A DNA stretch of 64,000 nucleotides from JAFASC01 sp034669505 (lineage in GTDB: Bacteria; Pseudomonadota; Alphaproteobacteria; Rhizobiales; Beijerinckiaceae). Location of the stretch: assembly GCA_034669505.1 (NCBI GenBank), contig JAXDNJ010000027.1, forward strand, positions 1 to 64,000, given 5' to 3'. Positions 9,466-18,714 of the stretch are shown in pieces. Within the stretch, counting starts at the first letter, position 1. Every line of letters starts with the position of its first letter. The notes below the pieces were generated by a model. The model was not told the DNA's origin, searched no databases, and saw only the letters and a list, made by a program, of their open reading frames with translations. The position numbers were made by a program, and so were the translations under genes.

Positions 9466-10428
9466 ATGCTGAAGATTGGCGTTGCAACCAACGGATGGGA
9501 GCCGCCGGACCTCTTGCGCGCGGTGGCGAACGCCGCCGATTCTCGCTGCTCGGGATCGCTGTGGATCGCCTCGCATCTGTTTCAGAGCGATCCCATCACA
9601 AGTGCCGTCATGGCGCTGAGTACGACGGACAATCTCAAGGTCGCGCTGATGGCGGTCAGCCCGTTCGCGATTCATCCGGTCCATATCGCCATGGCCGCCG
9701 CGACTCTCGACCAATATTTTCCCGGCCGTGTGGAGCTCTGTCTCGGCGTCGGAGCTCCGCTCGATCTGAAGAGTGCGGGCATCGAAGCTTCGCATCCGCT
9801 GCCGCTGATGCGCGAAGCGCTCAAGGTTACGCGCGGGCTGCTGATGGGCGAAACCGTGCGGTTCGAAGGCGAGCACTTCCGTCTGTCCGGCCGCCGCTTA
9901 CTCGCGGGCAGACGGGAGGTGCCGATCGTCCTTGCGGCGTCTGGGCCGAAAATGCTGGAACTCGCCGGCGCCGAGGCAGATGGCGTCCTCGTCAGCGCCG
10001 CAACGTCCCCGGCATTCGTGCGCTGGACTCTGGACCGCGTAGCCGAAGGCGAAGCACGCAGCGGACGCAAGGTGCATAAGTGCGCTTTGGTCTACACCGC
10101 TGTGTCAGCGGACGAGCATATTGCTCATGACAAGCTCAGACGCACGCTGGCTTTCGTGCTTCGCGGCGCACACCACGCGCGCAATCTGGAGCTCGCCGGG
10201 TCGTCCCTCGATCAGCAGGCGCTCGCTGCGGCCTATCGGGAGGAGAATTGGGAGAAGGTGGATCGCCTCGTCACTGATGAAGTGCTGCGCAATCACGCCG
10301 CGAGCGGCACGCCTGACCATGTCGCGGCCGCTTTCGCCGCCTATGAAGCCGCTGGTCTCGATGAGATCGCGATATCCGGCTTCCGCAGCTTGGACGATCT
10401 GACCGCGATTCTCGAACGCCTGACATGA
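9466..10428 (+). CDS. LLM-class flavin/F420-dependent oxidoreductase
   Basis: Second LLM oxidoreductase of this block, 320 residues. Visible motifs are LDQYFPGRVELCLGVGAP (LLM glycine motif), PIVLAASGPKMLELAGAEADG and a C-terminal LDEIAISGF segment. I took the ATG at 9466; a TTG at 9454 overlaps the preceding stop and adds four residues. It is the last gene of the rightward block: fbiC ends only 20 bases further on the opposite strand. No clear terminator was found in that gap. Role in the pathway is unknown. Confidence 0.8.
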   Translation: MLKIGVATNGWEPPDLLRAVANAADSRCSGSLWIASHLFQSDPITSAVMALSTTDNLKVALMAVSPFAIHPVHIAMAAATLDQYFPGRVELCLGVGAPLDLKSAGIEASHPLPLMREALKVTRGLLMGETVRFEGEHFRLSGRRLLAGRREVPIVLAASGPKMLELAGAEADGVLVSAATSPAFVRWTLDRVAEGEARSGRKVHKCALVYTAVSADEHIAHDKLRRTLAFVLRGAHHARNLELAGSSLDQQALAAAYREENWEKVDRLVTDEVLRNHAASGTPDHVAAAFAAYEAAGLDEIAISGFRSLDDLTAILERLT

Positions 10429-10447
10429 CCTGCGTGAGCTGAACCGC

Positions 10448-12814
10448 TCACGCTGCCAAGATGGCGACTTGTGGCTGGCGCGCGACCTGACCGTAGGTCG
10501 TCGTGCGTTGGCGGGGCATGCGGCCGGCGACGATAATCTTCGCCTCCATCTCCTGCACCTCCATCTCTTGGCCGTGGCTGGCGCCGGCCGAGCGCGAAAT
10601 GCTCTCGTCCATCAGCGTCCCACCGAGATCGTTGACGCCGGCATCAAGGCAAAGCTGCACCCCGGTGCGGCCCATCTTCACCCAGGAGGCCTGGATATTG
10701 GTGACATGCGGATGGAGCACCAGCCGCCCGACCGCATGCATCAGGAGCGCCTCGCGGAAGGTCGGCCCGCGCCGCGCCTGGCCTTTCAGATAGATCGGCG
10801 CCTCCATCGGTACGAACGGCAGTGGCACGAATTCGGTGAAGCCGCCCGTGTCCGCCTGCAGATCGCGCAGGCGCGTGAGGTGACGCGCCCAATGCTCGTA
10901 GCGCTCCATGTGCCCAAACATGATCGTCGCCGTGCTGCGCAGCCCAAGCCCGTGCGCAGTGCGCATGACATCAAGCCATTGGTCGGTGTTCAGCTTGTCA
11001 GGGCAGAGCGTGGCGCGGACTTCGTCCTCTAGGATTTCCGCGGCCGTGCCGGGCACTGTGCCGAGGCCGGCGTCCTTTAGCGCGGAGAGGAATTCGGCAA
11101 TCGAGACTCCAAGCGTGTGCGCGCCCTGATGGATTTCGAGCGGCGAAAAGGCGTGCACATGAATCTGCGGCACCGCCGTCTTCGCAGCCCGGCAAATCTC
11201 GATGTAATGGGCGCCGGTAAAGTCTGGGTGGATGCCGCCCTGCATGCAGACTTCCGTCGCGCCGCGCGAGGCAGCTTCGCGAACACGCGCCGCGACCTCA
11301 TCGAGGCTTAGATTGTACGGGCGCCCGCGCAGCGAGTCGCTGGTCTTCCCCTTCGAAAAGGCGCAGAAGCGGCAATGGTACGTGCAGATATTGGTATAAT
11401 TGATGTTGCGCGTGACGACATAGCTGACGGTGCCGCCGTTCACGTCCTCACGGAGTTCGTCGGCGGCGCGGCAGACCACTGAGAATTCCGCATCGCGCGC
11501 GCGGAACAATCTGACGATCTCCCGTTCATCGGCTGTCCTCCCGCATTGAAGTTTGGCGAGAATACGTGACAGGTCGCCGTCGCGCAGCACGTGCCGCCTT
11601 CCGATCAGCGCAACATCGTGCTTCGGCAAATCGACGATCGCGCCCGGACACCAATCGTCGAGACGCGGAAAGCCATCGCCGTCGATCCTCTGCAACAAAG
11701 GCCGATGCAGATTCGTCTCGACCCATCGCGGCATATCGCGCGCGTAAGCGGGATAGATGGCGAGACGCTCGATCAGGACCTTGCCGGCGTTGCGCGTGCG
11801 GCGGGCGAGTTCGTCGAGATGCGGCCACGGCGCCTCGGGATTCACGTGATCGGGCGTCAGCGGCGACACGCCGCCCCAATCATTGATGCCGGCCTGTACG
11901 AGCCGCTCGAGTTCGTCCGGGCTCAGATTCGGCGGCGCCTGTATATTCATCTCCGGCGCGAAGATGATGCGCGCGAGTGCGATCGTGCGCAAATGACTTT
12001 CGATTTTCGCTGCCGGCGCCGCGGCCATCAAAGTTTCCGGCTTCGGCCGGAAATTCTGGACGATGATCTCCTGGATATGGCCGAACTCGTCCTGCAGATC
12101 GCGCAGCAGCAGGAGCGACTCGATGCGCTCTACCTGCGTTTCGCCGATGCCGATGAGAATGCCGGTCGTGAACGGCACGGCTTGCTCGCCGGCCGCGCGT
12201 ATTGTTGTCAGACGTGCAGCAGGCTCTTTGTCCGGCGAACCGAAATGCGGGCCGCCGCGCTCGCTCAGCCTCGCTGACGCGTTTTCCAACATGATGCCCT
12301 GCGAGACCGAAACCTTTCGCAACGCCGCGATCTCAGCCGCGCTCATGACGCCTGGATTCGCATGCGGCAGGAGATCCGTGCCTTCGAGAACCGCCTTCGC
12401 CGCCTGAGCAAGATAAGAAATCGTTGACTCGTGGCCGAGCGCCGCGAGCTCGCGCCGCGCCTGCGCGTAGCGCAGCTCCGGTTTGTCGCCGAGCGTGAAC
12501 AGAGCCTCCTTGCAGCCGAGCGCGGCGCCGGCTTCAGCGATCGCCAGCACTTCGCCGAGCGAAAGATAGGCGCGTTCGCCTTGGCGTGGCGGATGCGCGA
12601 ACGTGCAGTAATGGCAGACGTCACGACAAAGCTGCGTCAGCGGAATGAAGACTTTCTTCGAGAACGAGACGAGCTGACCGTGCGCGAGATCACGCCGCGC
12701 GGCGGCGGCTTGCATGAGCTGATCGACATCGCACTCTGCATCGAGCGCATAGATTTCAGCGGCGGTAAGCCGGGCCCCGCTTGTTGCGCGTTGGAGAAGA
12801 CTGAACGCATTCAT
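10448..12814 (-). CDS. fbiC: Bifunctional FO synthase (fused CofG-CofH), coenzyme F420 biosynthesis
   Basis: Makes the deazaflavin FO from 5-amino-6-ribitylamino-uracil and tyrosine. Two radical-SAM halves are visible: CRDVCHYC (C63, C67, C70) in the CofG half and CTYHCRFC (C477, C481, C484) in the CofH half, the same order as in actinobacterial FbiC. At 788 residues it is a normal fused length; archaea encode the halves separately. The ATG at 12814 overlaps the cofC stop (ATGA) and is preferred over upstream in-frame starts. It is the last gene of the leftward F420 operon. Fusion is common in actinobacteria and known in some proteobacteria. Confidence 0.95.
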   Translation of the reverse strand: MNAFSLLQRATSGARLTAAEIYALDAECDVDQLMQAAAARRDLAHGQLVSFSKKVFIPLTQLCRDVCHYCTFAHPPRQGERAYLSLGEVLAIAEAGAALGCKEALFTLGDKPELRYAQARRELAALGHESTISYLAQAAKAVLEGTDLLPHANPGVMSAAEIAALRKVSVSQGIMLENASARLSERGGPHFGSPDKEPAARLTTIRAAGEQAVPFTTGILIGIGETQVERIESLLLLRDLQDEFGHIQEIIVQNFRPKPETLMAAAPAAKIESHLRTIALARIIFAPEMNIQAPPNLSPDELERLVQAGINDWGGVSPLTPDHVNPEAPWPHLDELARRTRNAGKVLIERLAIYPAYARDMPRWVETNLHRPLLQRIDGDGFPRLDDWCPGAIVDLPKHDVALIGRRHVLRDGDLSRILAKLQCGRTADEREIVRLFRARDAEFSVVCRAADELREDVNGGTVSYVVTRNINYTNICTYHCRFCAFSKGKTSDSLRGRPYNLSLDEVAARVREAASRGATEVCMQGGIHPDFTGAHYIEICRAAKTAVPQIHVHAFSPLEIHQGAHTLGVSIAEFLSALKDAGLGTVPGTAAEILEDEVRATLCPDKLNTDQWLDVMRTAHGLGLRSTATIMFGHMERYEHWARHLTRLRDLQADTGGFTEFVPLPFVPMEAPIYLKGQARRGPTFREALLMHAVGRLVLHPHVTNIQASWVKMGRTGVQLCLDAGVNDLGGTLMDESISRSAGASHGQEMEVQEMEAKIIVAGRMPRQRTTTYGQVARQPQVAILAA

Positions 12815-13491
12815 TGCGCCAACGCCGCCTCCTCGAACATCTGCGCCTGCCCGAACCATTGGGCGAGACAGGCCCCTGTTTTCGTTTGACGCCGCGCTCG
12901 AAAACGGGAGAGGTCCTGCGGCTGGTCGATGTCATGCATGATCGAACCGGATGCGAAAATGCCGGGTTCCACTCCGGCACGCTTGGCCGCACTTGCATGC
13001 TTTGCAAAACTATTCACGCCGAAGCACGGTGCAATAAGATCGATCGGCGAGCAACCCAAAAGATTGGTGCCGCCGTCACGCGCCGCCGCCACGAGTGCAA
13101 TCGAGGGAGCTACTAAGCCTTGGACAACCGGCAGCAATTCATCCGCCTCGATCTGCGGAACGTCGCTCGGCACGACGATCATTGCATCGGCTCGCATGTC
13201 CCGTAGGAACGGCAGCGCAAGCCGGATCGCCGCGTTTGGCCCGTTCTCAAGCGGATCGTCGATGGCGCGGGCGCCGTGTGTGCGCGCGATATCCCTGGCA
13301 TCTGGATCGCCACTGACTACCAGGATTGCGGAGAGGTCATCGAGCTTCCGTAAGCCTGCGAGCACATCCTGCAGCATGGCGCGCGCCAACTGCTCTCGCT
13401 GAGCGGCATCGAGTATCCGAGCCAGTCGTGCCTTGGCGCGAGCGAAGCTTTTGACCGGCACGACTGCCCAGATCGATTTGAGTTCGTTCAT
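12811..13491 (-). CDS. cofC: Phospholactate-type guanylyltransferase (CofC/FbiD family), F420 biosynthesis
   Basis: Transfers GMP from GTP to a three-carbon phosphate (2-phospho-L-lactate, phosphoenolpyruvate or 3-phosphoglycerate, depending on lineage) to make the donor for CofD. The N-terminus WAVVPVKSFARAKARL is the CofC nucleotide-binding signature, followed by VVPSDVPQIEADEL (metal-binding region) and GGTNLL. 226 residues from the ATG at 13491, which overlaps the cofD stop by four bases. Which substrate is used cannot be decided here by eye; the residues lining the substrate pocket need comparison with characterised CofC and FbiD proteins. Confidence 0.92.
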   Translation of the reverse strand: MNELKSIWAVVPVKSFARAKARLARILDAAQREQLARAMLQDVLAGLRKLDDLSAILVVSGDPDARDIARTHGARAIDDPLENGPNAAIRLALPFLRDMRADAMIVVPSDVPQIEADELLPVVQGLVAPSIALVAAARDGGTNLLGCSPIDLIAPCFGVNSFAKHASAAKRAGVEPGIFASGSIMHDIDQPQDLSRFRARRQTKTGACLAQWFGQAQMFEEAALAQ

Positions 13492-14465
13492 GCGACACCA
13501 TAGCGCCGGCACGCGGATTCACTCGAAGACGCGAGCTTCCGCGCGAAGTCAAGCACGTCGCGCGCCAAGCCTACCCTGTCCTCGAGCGTATTCATGAGGG
13601 TTGCCGTCGCAAGCGTCGCCACCGGCAGCGAAGCTGCACCCGCCGCATCTGTCCGATCGATGATCAAACCGTCGATAATCCCGTCGTAGTGGCGCGCAAT
13701 CGACGCGTTCGTCGCCTCGATCTCCAACTCAGCCATGATTTTCGTGGTCGGGCCCTTGATCGCCGCGCCGCCGATGATCGGCGATACGGCAATAATGGGC
13801 GCGCCGGCGCGCTGCAACAGCTCCCGCATTCCGGGCACCGCCAGGATCGGATCGACGCTTAGATACGGATTCGACGGACAGATCACGACCGCCGCAACGT
13901 TCCGCTGTTCGAACGCCGCGGCAACATCCGGCGAGACCTGCGCCGTACTTGCTCCTTCGAAGCTGATTGTCCGCACCGCAGGCGCGCAACGCAGTCCGAC
14001 AAAATACTTTTGGAAGGGCAGCGCGCCTTCATCCGTTATCACGATTGTGCGAACCGCATGATCCGACATCGGCAGGATTTTTGCTGAAATCCCGAAGCGC
14101 CGCGCGAAATCGCTCACAACGCGCGTGAGGCTCTGGCCTTCCTTCAAGCGCCGCGTGCGCTCCACATGGAGTGCGAGATCGCGATCGCCGAGCTGAAACC
14201 AGGTCTCGCCGCCGATCTCCGCGAGCGCCGCCATGAAGTTCCAGGTCTCGCCCGCACGTCCCCAACCGCGTTCCTGATCGTTTAGGTCGGCCAGCGTGTA
14301 AAGCACGGTATCGACATCGGGCGAGATCGCGAGGCCGAGATGCTCGAAATCATCACCCGTATTCACGATGACAGTCAGGTCCGGCCCAAGCACTTCATAG
14401 AGGCCGCGCGCGAGCTTGGCTCCGCCGATGCCTCCACACAGCGCAACCACCCGCTCGCCCGTCAC
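13488..14465 (-). CDS. cofD: 2-phospho-L-lactate transferase (CofD/FbiA family), F420 biosynthesis
   Basis: Joins the phospho-three-carbon unit to FO, giving F420-0 or dehydro-F420-0. The N-terminal CGGIGGAKLARGLYEVL motif, the VNTGDDFEHLGL segment and the mid-protein VICPSNPYLSVDPILAV motif are characteristic. Length 325 residues is typical. Its ATG overlaps the cofE stop (ATGA), and its own stop overlaps the cofC start, so the operon is translated as a chain. Confidence 0.95.
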   Translation of the reverse strand: MTGERVVALCGGIGGAKLARGLYEVLGPDLTVIVNTGDDFEHLGLAISPDVDTVLYTLADLNDQERGWGRAGETWNFMAALAEIGGETWFQLGDRDLALHVERTRRLKEGQSLTRVVSDFARRFGISAKILPMSDHAVRTIVITDEGALPFQKYFVGLRCAPAVRTISFEGASTAQVSPDVAAAFEQRNVAAVVICPSNPYLSVDPILAVPGMRELLQRAGAPIIAVSPIIGGAAIKGPTTKIMAELEIEATNASIARHYDGIIDGLIIDRTDAAGAASLPVATLATATLMNTLEDRVGLARDVLDFARKLASSSESACRRYGVA

Positions 14466-15235
14466 CTGAATAAATCCTGTTGCTTCGGCCGGATCAGCGC
14501 GGCGGCATTGCTGCGCTCGCCTGTCGCGGCAAACCCGCGCACATGTACCACAGGCAGCGCTTCTGCCGATTGTCCCATGACGAGCGAAGCTGCTGCCGCG
14601 AGTTCATCCGCGAGCGCAACCTCGGTGATGCGCAATGCACGGTGGTAAAGGTCCGGCTGTCCGACGAGGCTCTGCAGGGCAGGAACACCGGCCGCGCCGA
14701 TCGCCACGCCGACGACGCCGTTCCGCCAAGGCCGGCCGAAACTGTCGTTGATGATGACAGCGACATCCACCTTATGCCGCCCATCGAACTCAGCCTTCAG
14801 CCGCGCGCAGGTCGCGTCGGGATCGCGCGGCAGCAGCAGGATGCCGTCCGCGTCGTCGCCGACATTGGATTGATCGATCCCGGCGTTGGCCATGACGAAA
14901 CCGAGGCGATGCGCGACGATGAGCACGCCTTCGCTCGCACGGATCACTTCGGTGCTTTCGGACAGGATGGCTTCGACGTGCCGCGGGTCTTTTCGCACGA
15001 TGTCGGCCAGACGGTACGCCTCGGCGGATGGCGTGAACGCCGATAGCCCAGCGCGCCGGCCCTCCGCTTTCGATATGATTTTTTGCGCAACGACGAGAAC
15101 GTCGCCGCTGACGAGCGCGATGCCCGCCTCACGCAACGCAACCGAAATGATTTCGGAGAGATCGTCCCCTTCGCGGATCAGCGGAATGCCCGGCAATCCG
15201 GTATAGGTGATATGCGTCGCCGCTTTCGCAGACAT
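14462..15235 (-). CDS. cofE: Coenzyme F420-0:L-glutamate ligase (CofE, single-domain)
   Basis: GTP-dependent gamma-glutamyl ligase that adds the glutamate tail to F420-0. Motifs include PLIREGDDLSEII, DVLVVAQKIISKAEGR, LPRDPD, and NDSFGRPWRNGVVGVAIG. At 257 residues it is CofE alone and lacks the roughly 200-residue C-terminal nitroreductase-like domain of mycobacterial FbiB, which reduces dehydro-F420-0. No separate gene for that domain is seen in the window. It starts immediately before (upstream side) the fgd stop with no gap, and overlaps cofD by four bases. Confidence 0.95.
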   Translation of the reverse strand: MSAKAATHITYTGLPGIPLIREGDDLSEIISVALREAGIALVSGDVLVVAQKIISKAEGRRAGLSAFTPSAEAYRLADIVRKDPRHVEAILSESTEVIRASEGVLIVAHRLGFVMANAGIDQSNVGDDADGILLLPRDPDATCARLKAEFDGRHKVDVAVIINDSFGRPWRNGVVGVAIGAAGVPALQSLVGQPDLYHRALRITEVALADELAAAASLVMGQSAEALPVVHVRGFAATGERSNAAALIRPKQQDLFR

Positions 15236-16237
15236 TCAGGCGAGGGCTCGCAGGCGCGGCATCACATGCTCGGCATAAAGCCGGATGAAGCGCGACTGAT
15301 CCTTGCCGGGCGCGTGGAAGACGAGATGCCGAAACCCAAGATCGACATATGCCTTGATGCGCGCTACGTGCTCGTCCGGATCGGACGACACGATCCAACG
15401 CTCCGCAGCGCGCTTGAGCGGCAACGCGTCGGCCAAACGCTCCATTTCCAGCGGGTCTTCGACCGAAACCTTTTCGTCCGCAGTAAGACTCAGCGCCGCC
15501 CAATTGCGGGTATCATTCATGGCGCGCTGCAAGTCCGGATCGAACGACACTTTCACCTCGATCATGCGATCGATCGCCTCGGGCGCACGTCCGGCGGACT
15601 TTAGGCCGGCTTCGACATTCGGCAGCAGCGTCTCCGTGTAAAGCGAACGGTCCTTGCCGCTCGTGCAAATGAAGCCTTCGCTCGTTGAGCCCGCATATTT
15701 CGAGATCATCGGGCCGGCACCGGCGATATAGATCGGCACCGGCACTTGTGGACGATCATAGATCGTCGCATTCACCGTCTTGTAAAACTCGCCCGCGAAA
15801 TTGACCCGATCTTCGCTCCACAATTGCCGGATCAGCCGCAGCGCCTCGCGCAGCCGGGCAAACCGCTCCTTCGGCTCAGGCCATTTCAAGCCGGTCGCGG
15901 GCACTTCGTTCAACGATTCTCCGGTGCCGACGCCAAGCACCACGCGTCCCGGAAAGAGATCGCCCAAAGTGGCGAAAGCCTGCGCCACGATCGAGGGATG
16001 ATAGCGGAATGTCGGCGTCAGCACGCTCGTGCCCATGACGATACGCGACGTTTTCGCGCCGAGTGCGCCGAGCCAGGAGAAGGCGAACGGCGCGTGCCCA
16101 TCGGTGTGCCTCCAGGGCTGGAAATGATCGCTGATGAAAACCGAATCGAATCCGGCTTCTTCGGCGAGACAAGCGAATCCCAAAAGCTCGCGCGGACCGA
16201 ATTGCTCGGACGACGCCTTGTATCCAAGTCTAAGCAT
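15236..16237 (-). CDS. fgd: F420-dependent glucose-6-phosphate dehydrogenase-like LLM oxidoreductase
   Basis: First gene of the F420 operon, 333 residues. It closely resembles actinobacterial Fgd: the block SDHFQPWRH (36-44), TSVLTPTFRYHP, LGVGTGESLNE (101-111), FICTSGK (189-195) and LVFHAPG are all present. Residues matching Fgd1 His40, Trp44, Glu109 and Lys198 are here H38, W42, E107 and K195, so a working F420-reducing enzyme is expected. Fgd oxidises glucose-6-phosphate to 6-phosphogluconolactone and supplies F420H2. The ATG at 16237 opens a divergent region shared with the molybdenum hydroxylase genes. Other sugar phosphates or alcohols remain possible substrates. Confidence 0.88.
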   Translation of the reverse strand: MLRLGYKASSEQFGPRELLGFACLAEEAGFDSVFISDHFQPWRHTDGHAPFAFSWLGALGAKTSRIVMGTSVLTPTFRYHPSIVAQAFATLGDLFPGRVVLGVGTGESLNEVPATGLKWPEPKERFARLREALRLIRQLWSEDRVNFAGEFYKTVNATIYDRPQVPVPIYIAGAGPMISKYAGSTSEGFICTSGKDRSLYTETLLPNVEAGLKSAGRAPEAIDRMIEVKVSFDPDLQRAMNDTRNWAALSLTADEKVSVEDPLEMERLADALPLKRAAERWIVSSDPDEHVARIKAYVDLGFRHLVFHAPGKDQSRFIRLYAEHVMPRLRALA

Positions 16238-16356
16238 GGGCGTGGCCTATCACGCACCGGGCCCGCGGCAAACCGCCCGTATTGCGACCGCGCGCTGCTT
16301 GTCATGCCGGGGCGCGAATGCCAACCTGACGCAGAGATAGCCTTGGAGGGCGAGCT

Positions 16357-18714
16357 TTGGCGGAACAGGGGATCGGTGCACGCCTGACGCGGAAAGAAGA
16401 CGACCGCCTGATGCGCGGGCGCGGCCAATATGTCGCCGATATCCGCCTTGCCGGATTGCAAGATGTCGCTTTCGTGCGCAGCCCGATCGCGCATGGCCGA
16501 ATTCGCGGCATTGCGATCCCGACGCAATATAAAGACGCGGTGTTCACGTCAGCCGATCTTGTCGGCGTGAAGCCGATCCGCGCGGTATCGAGCCTGCCGG
16601 GCTTCAAAGCGTCGGAACAGCCGGTGCTTGCAATCGGAAAAGTCCGGCAGGTCGGCGAGCTTGTCGCGATGTGCGTCGCGCCGACGCGTGCGGAAGCGGA
16701 GGATATCGCCGCGTCCGTTACGCTCGACATCGAGGAAGTGCCCGCCGTTCACGACATGCTTGCGGCGCGCGCGGCGGGCTCGCCGCTTGTGCACGAGCAC
16801 TGGGGCGACAACGTCTTTCTCGAAACGTTCGCCGACGTGGACATGCAGAAAGCGCTGAACGCGCCGATCAAGATTACGCGCGAGCTTCGCACATCGCGCC
16901 AGGCGATGTGCCCGATGGAGGGCCGTGCCGTTGTCGCCGCCTGGGATTCGCGGCTCGAGCAGCTGACGCTCTACACCGCGACGCAGATGCCGCATATCAA
17001 TCGCAACGGCTTGTCGGAATGCCTGTCGCTCGATCAAGCGGCGGTTCGGGTCGTCTCACCCGATGTCGGCGGCGGCTTTGGCTACAAGGGCATCCTGCTT
17101 CCCGAGGAAATCTGCCTGTCGTGGCTCGCGATGAAGCGCGGCCATCCGGTGCGCTGGATCGAGGATCGCCGCGAGCATCTGACGGCGAGCGCCAATTGCC
17201 GCGAGCATCATTATGTCATCACCGCCTACGCCGATCGCGACGGCCGCCTACGCGGCATCGATTGCGAGGCGCATGTCGATTCCGGCGCGTATTCCTCGTA
17301 TCCGTTCTCTGCTTGCCTTGAAGCGGCGCAGGTTGTCAGCATCCTGCCTGGCCCTTACGATTTCGACGCGTATCGCTGCCGCACCTGGGCAATTGCGACC
17401 AATAAATGCCCAATCCTGCCCTATCGCGGCGTGGCCCGTACCGGCGTCTGTTTCGCGATGGAGATCATGCTCGACGCGATCGCGCGAGAGATCGGGATTG
17501 AACCTTACGAGGTGCGGCTGAAGAACCTCGTGCGGCCGGAGCAAATGCCGTTCGACAATATCACCAAAAAGCATTTCGACAGCGGTGATTATCCCGAAGC
17601 TTTGAGGCGCGCGGTCGCTGCCTTCGATCTGCCGGGAATACGCGAGCGGCAGAGGCGCGGCGAGGCCGATGGGCGGCTGATCGGCTTCGGCCTCGCGATT
17701 TATTGCGAGCAGGGCTCGCACGGAACGTCTGTCTACGCCGCGTGGGGCGTGCCGATGATCCCCGGCCACGAGCAGGCGACCGCCCGCATGACGCCAGACG
17801 GCGGCCTCGAATTGCGCGTCGGCGTGCATTCGCACGGCCAGAGCCTGGAGACGACGCTGGCGCAAGTCGCCCACGAAATTCTCGGCGTGGATGTCGCGAA
17901 AATCCGCGTGGTTCTCGGCGACACGGCGCTGACGCCGTATTCCACGGGCACCTGGGGCTCGCGGTGCGCCGTGATGGCCGGCGGCGCGGTTGCGAGCGCC
18001 TGCCGCGAGATTGCCGAACGCGCCAAGCAGATCGGCGCCAAGCTGCTGCAGGCCGATCCGGGGAGCGTGAGCTTCCGCGAGGGCCGCGTCGTTTCCGCCT
18101 CCGGTGACGTCGGCATCGCCGATATCGCGCGCACTTGGTACCTGCGGCCGCAGGATTTGCCCGGCAATATGCATCGCGGCGGGCTCGAGGCGACAATCGG
18201 CTACAAGCCGCCGGTCGATTCCGGCACGTTCAGCTACGCCGCGCATGCGACGCTGGTCGCGGTCGATCCCGAGGTCGGCGACGTCGAGATTTTGGACTAC
18301 GCGATCATCGAGGACGGCGGCAAGCTGATCAATCCGATGGTCGTCGACGGCCAAATCTATGGCGGCTACGCGCAGGGGATCGGCACCGCGCTCTACGAAG
18401 AGATGCCGTTCGATTCCGCCGGCCAGCCGCTCGCGTCGACCTTCGCCGATTATCTGCTCCCCGGCCCGACTGAAGTGCCGGCGCCGCGGCTTGATCATAT
18501 GGAGACGCTCGCGCCCTACACCTTGTTCGGCCAGAAAGGCATCGGCGAAGGCGGCGCGATTGCCCCACCCGCGGCGATCACCAATGCCGTCAACGATGCG
18601 CTGAAAGGCTTCGGCGCGGAGCTTCTGGTCTCGCCTATCACGCCGCGCCGCGTGCTGGAGGCGATCGCGGCAGCCAAGTCGAAGCAGGGCGAAAGGGCTG
18701 GGGTGCCGGCGTGA
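16357..18714 (+). CDS. Molybdopterin-binding large subunit of a xanthine dehydrogenase/aerobic CODH-type hydroxylase
   Basis: Molybdenum hydroxylase large subunit, 785 residues, family of CoxL, xanthine dehydrogenase and nicotine/isoquinoline oxidoreductases. Motifs include the N-terminal RKEDDRLMRGRGQYVADI, GGGFGYKG, PYRGVAR (about 354-360) and the catalytic-glutamate segment GIGEGGAIAPPAAI near 728. True CO dehydrogenases have AYRCSFR with a cysteine at the active site; here that position is glycine, so CO oxidation is unlikely. TTG start with GGAGGG six bases upstream. Its partner subunits follow with four-base overlaps. The substrate is unknown; an aromatic N-heterocycle or purine-like ring is plausible. 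Confidence 0.9.
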   Translation: MAEQGIGARLTRKEDDRLMRGRGQYVADIRLAGLQDVAFVRSPIAHGRIRGIAIPTQYKDAVFTSADLVGVKPIRAVSSLPGFKASEQPVLAIGKVRQVGELVAMCVAPTRAEAEDIAASVTLDIEEVPAVHDMLAARAAGSPLVHEHWGDNVFLETFADVDMQKALNAPIKITRELRTSRQAMCPMEGRAVVAAWDSRLEQLTLYTATQMPHINRNGLSECLSLDQAAVRVVSPDVGGGFGYKGILLPEEICLSWLAMKRGHPVRWIEDRREHLTASANCREHHYVITAYADRDGRLRGIDCEAHVDSGAYSSYPFSACLEAAQVVSILPGPYDFDAYRCRTWAIATNKCPILPYRGVARTGVCFAMEIMLDAIAREIGIEPYEVRLKNLVRPEQMPFDNITKKHFDSGDYPEALRRAVAAFDLPGIRERQRRGEADGRLIGFGLAIYCEQGSHGTSVYAAWGVPMIPGHEQATARMTPDGGLELRVGVHSHGQSLETTLAQVAHEILGVDVAKIRVVLGDTALTPYSTGTWGSRCAVMAGGAVASACREIAERAKQIGAKLLQADPGSVSFREGRVVSASGDVGIADIARTWYLRPQDLPGNMHRGGLEATIGYKPPVDSGTFSYAAHATLVAVDPEVGDVEILDYAIIEDGGKLINPMVVDGQIYGGYAQGIGTALYEEMPFDSAGQPLASTFADYLLPGPTEVPAPRLDHMETLAPYTLFGQKGIGEGGAIAPPAAITNAVNDALKGFGAELLVSPITPRRVLEAIAAAKSKQGERAGVPA

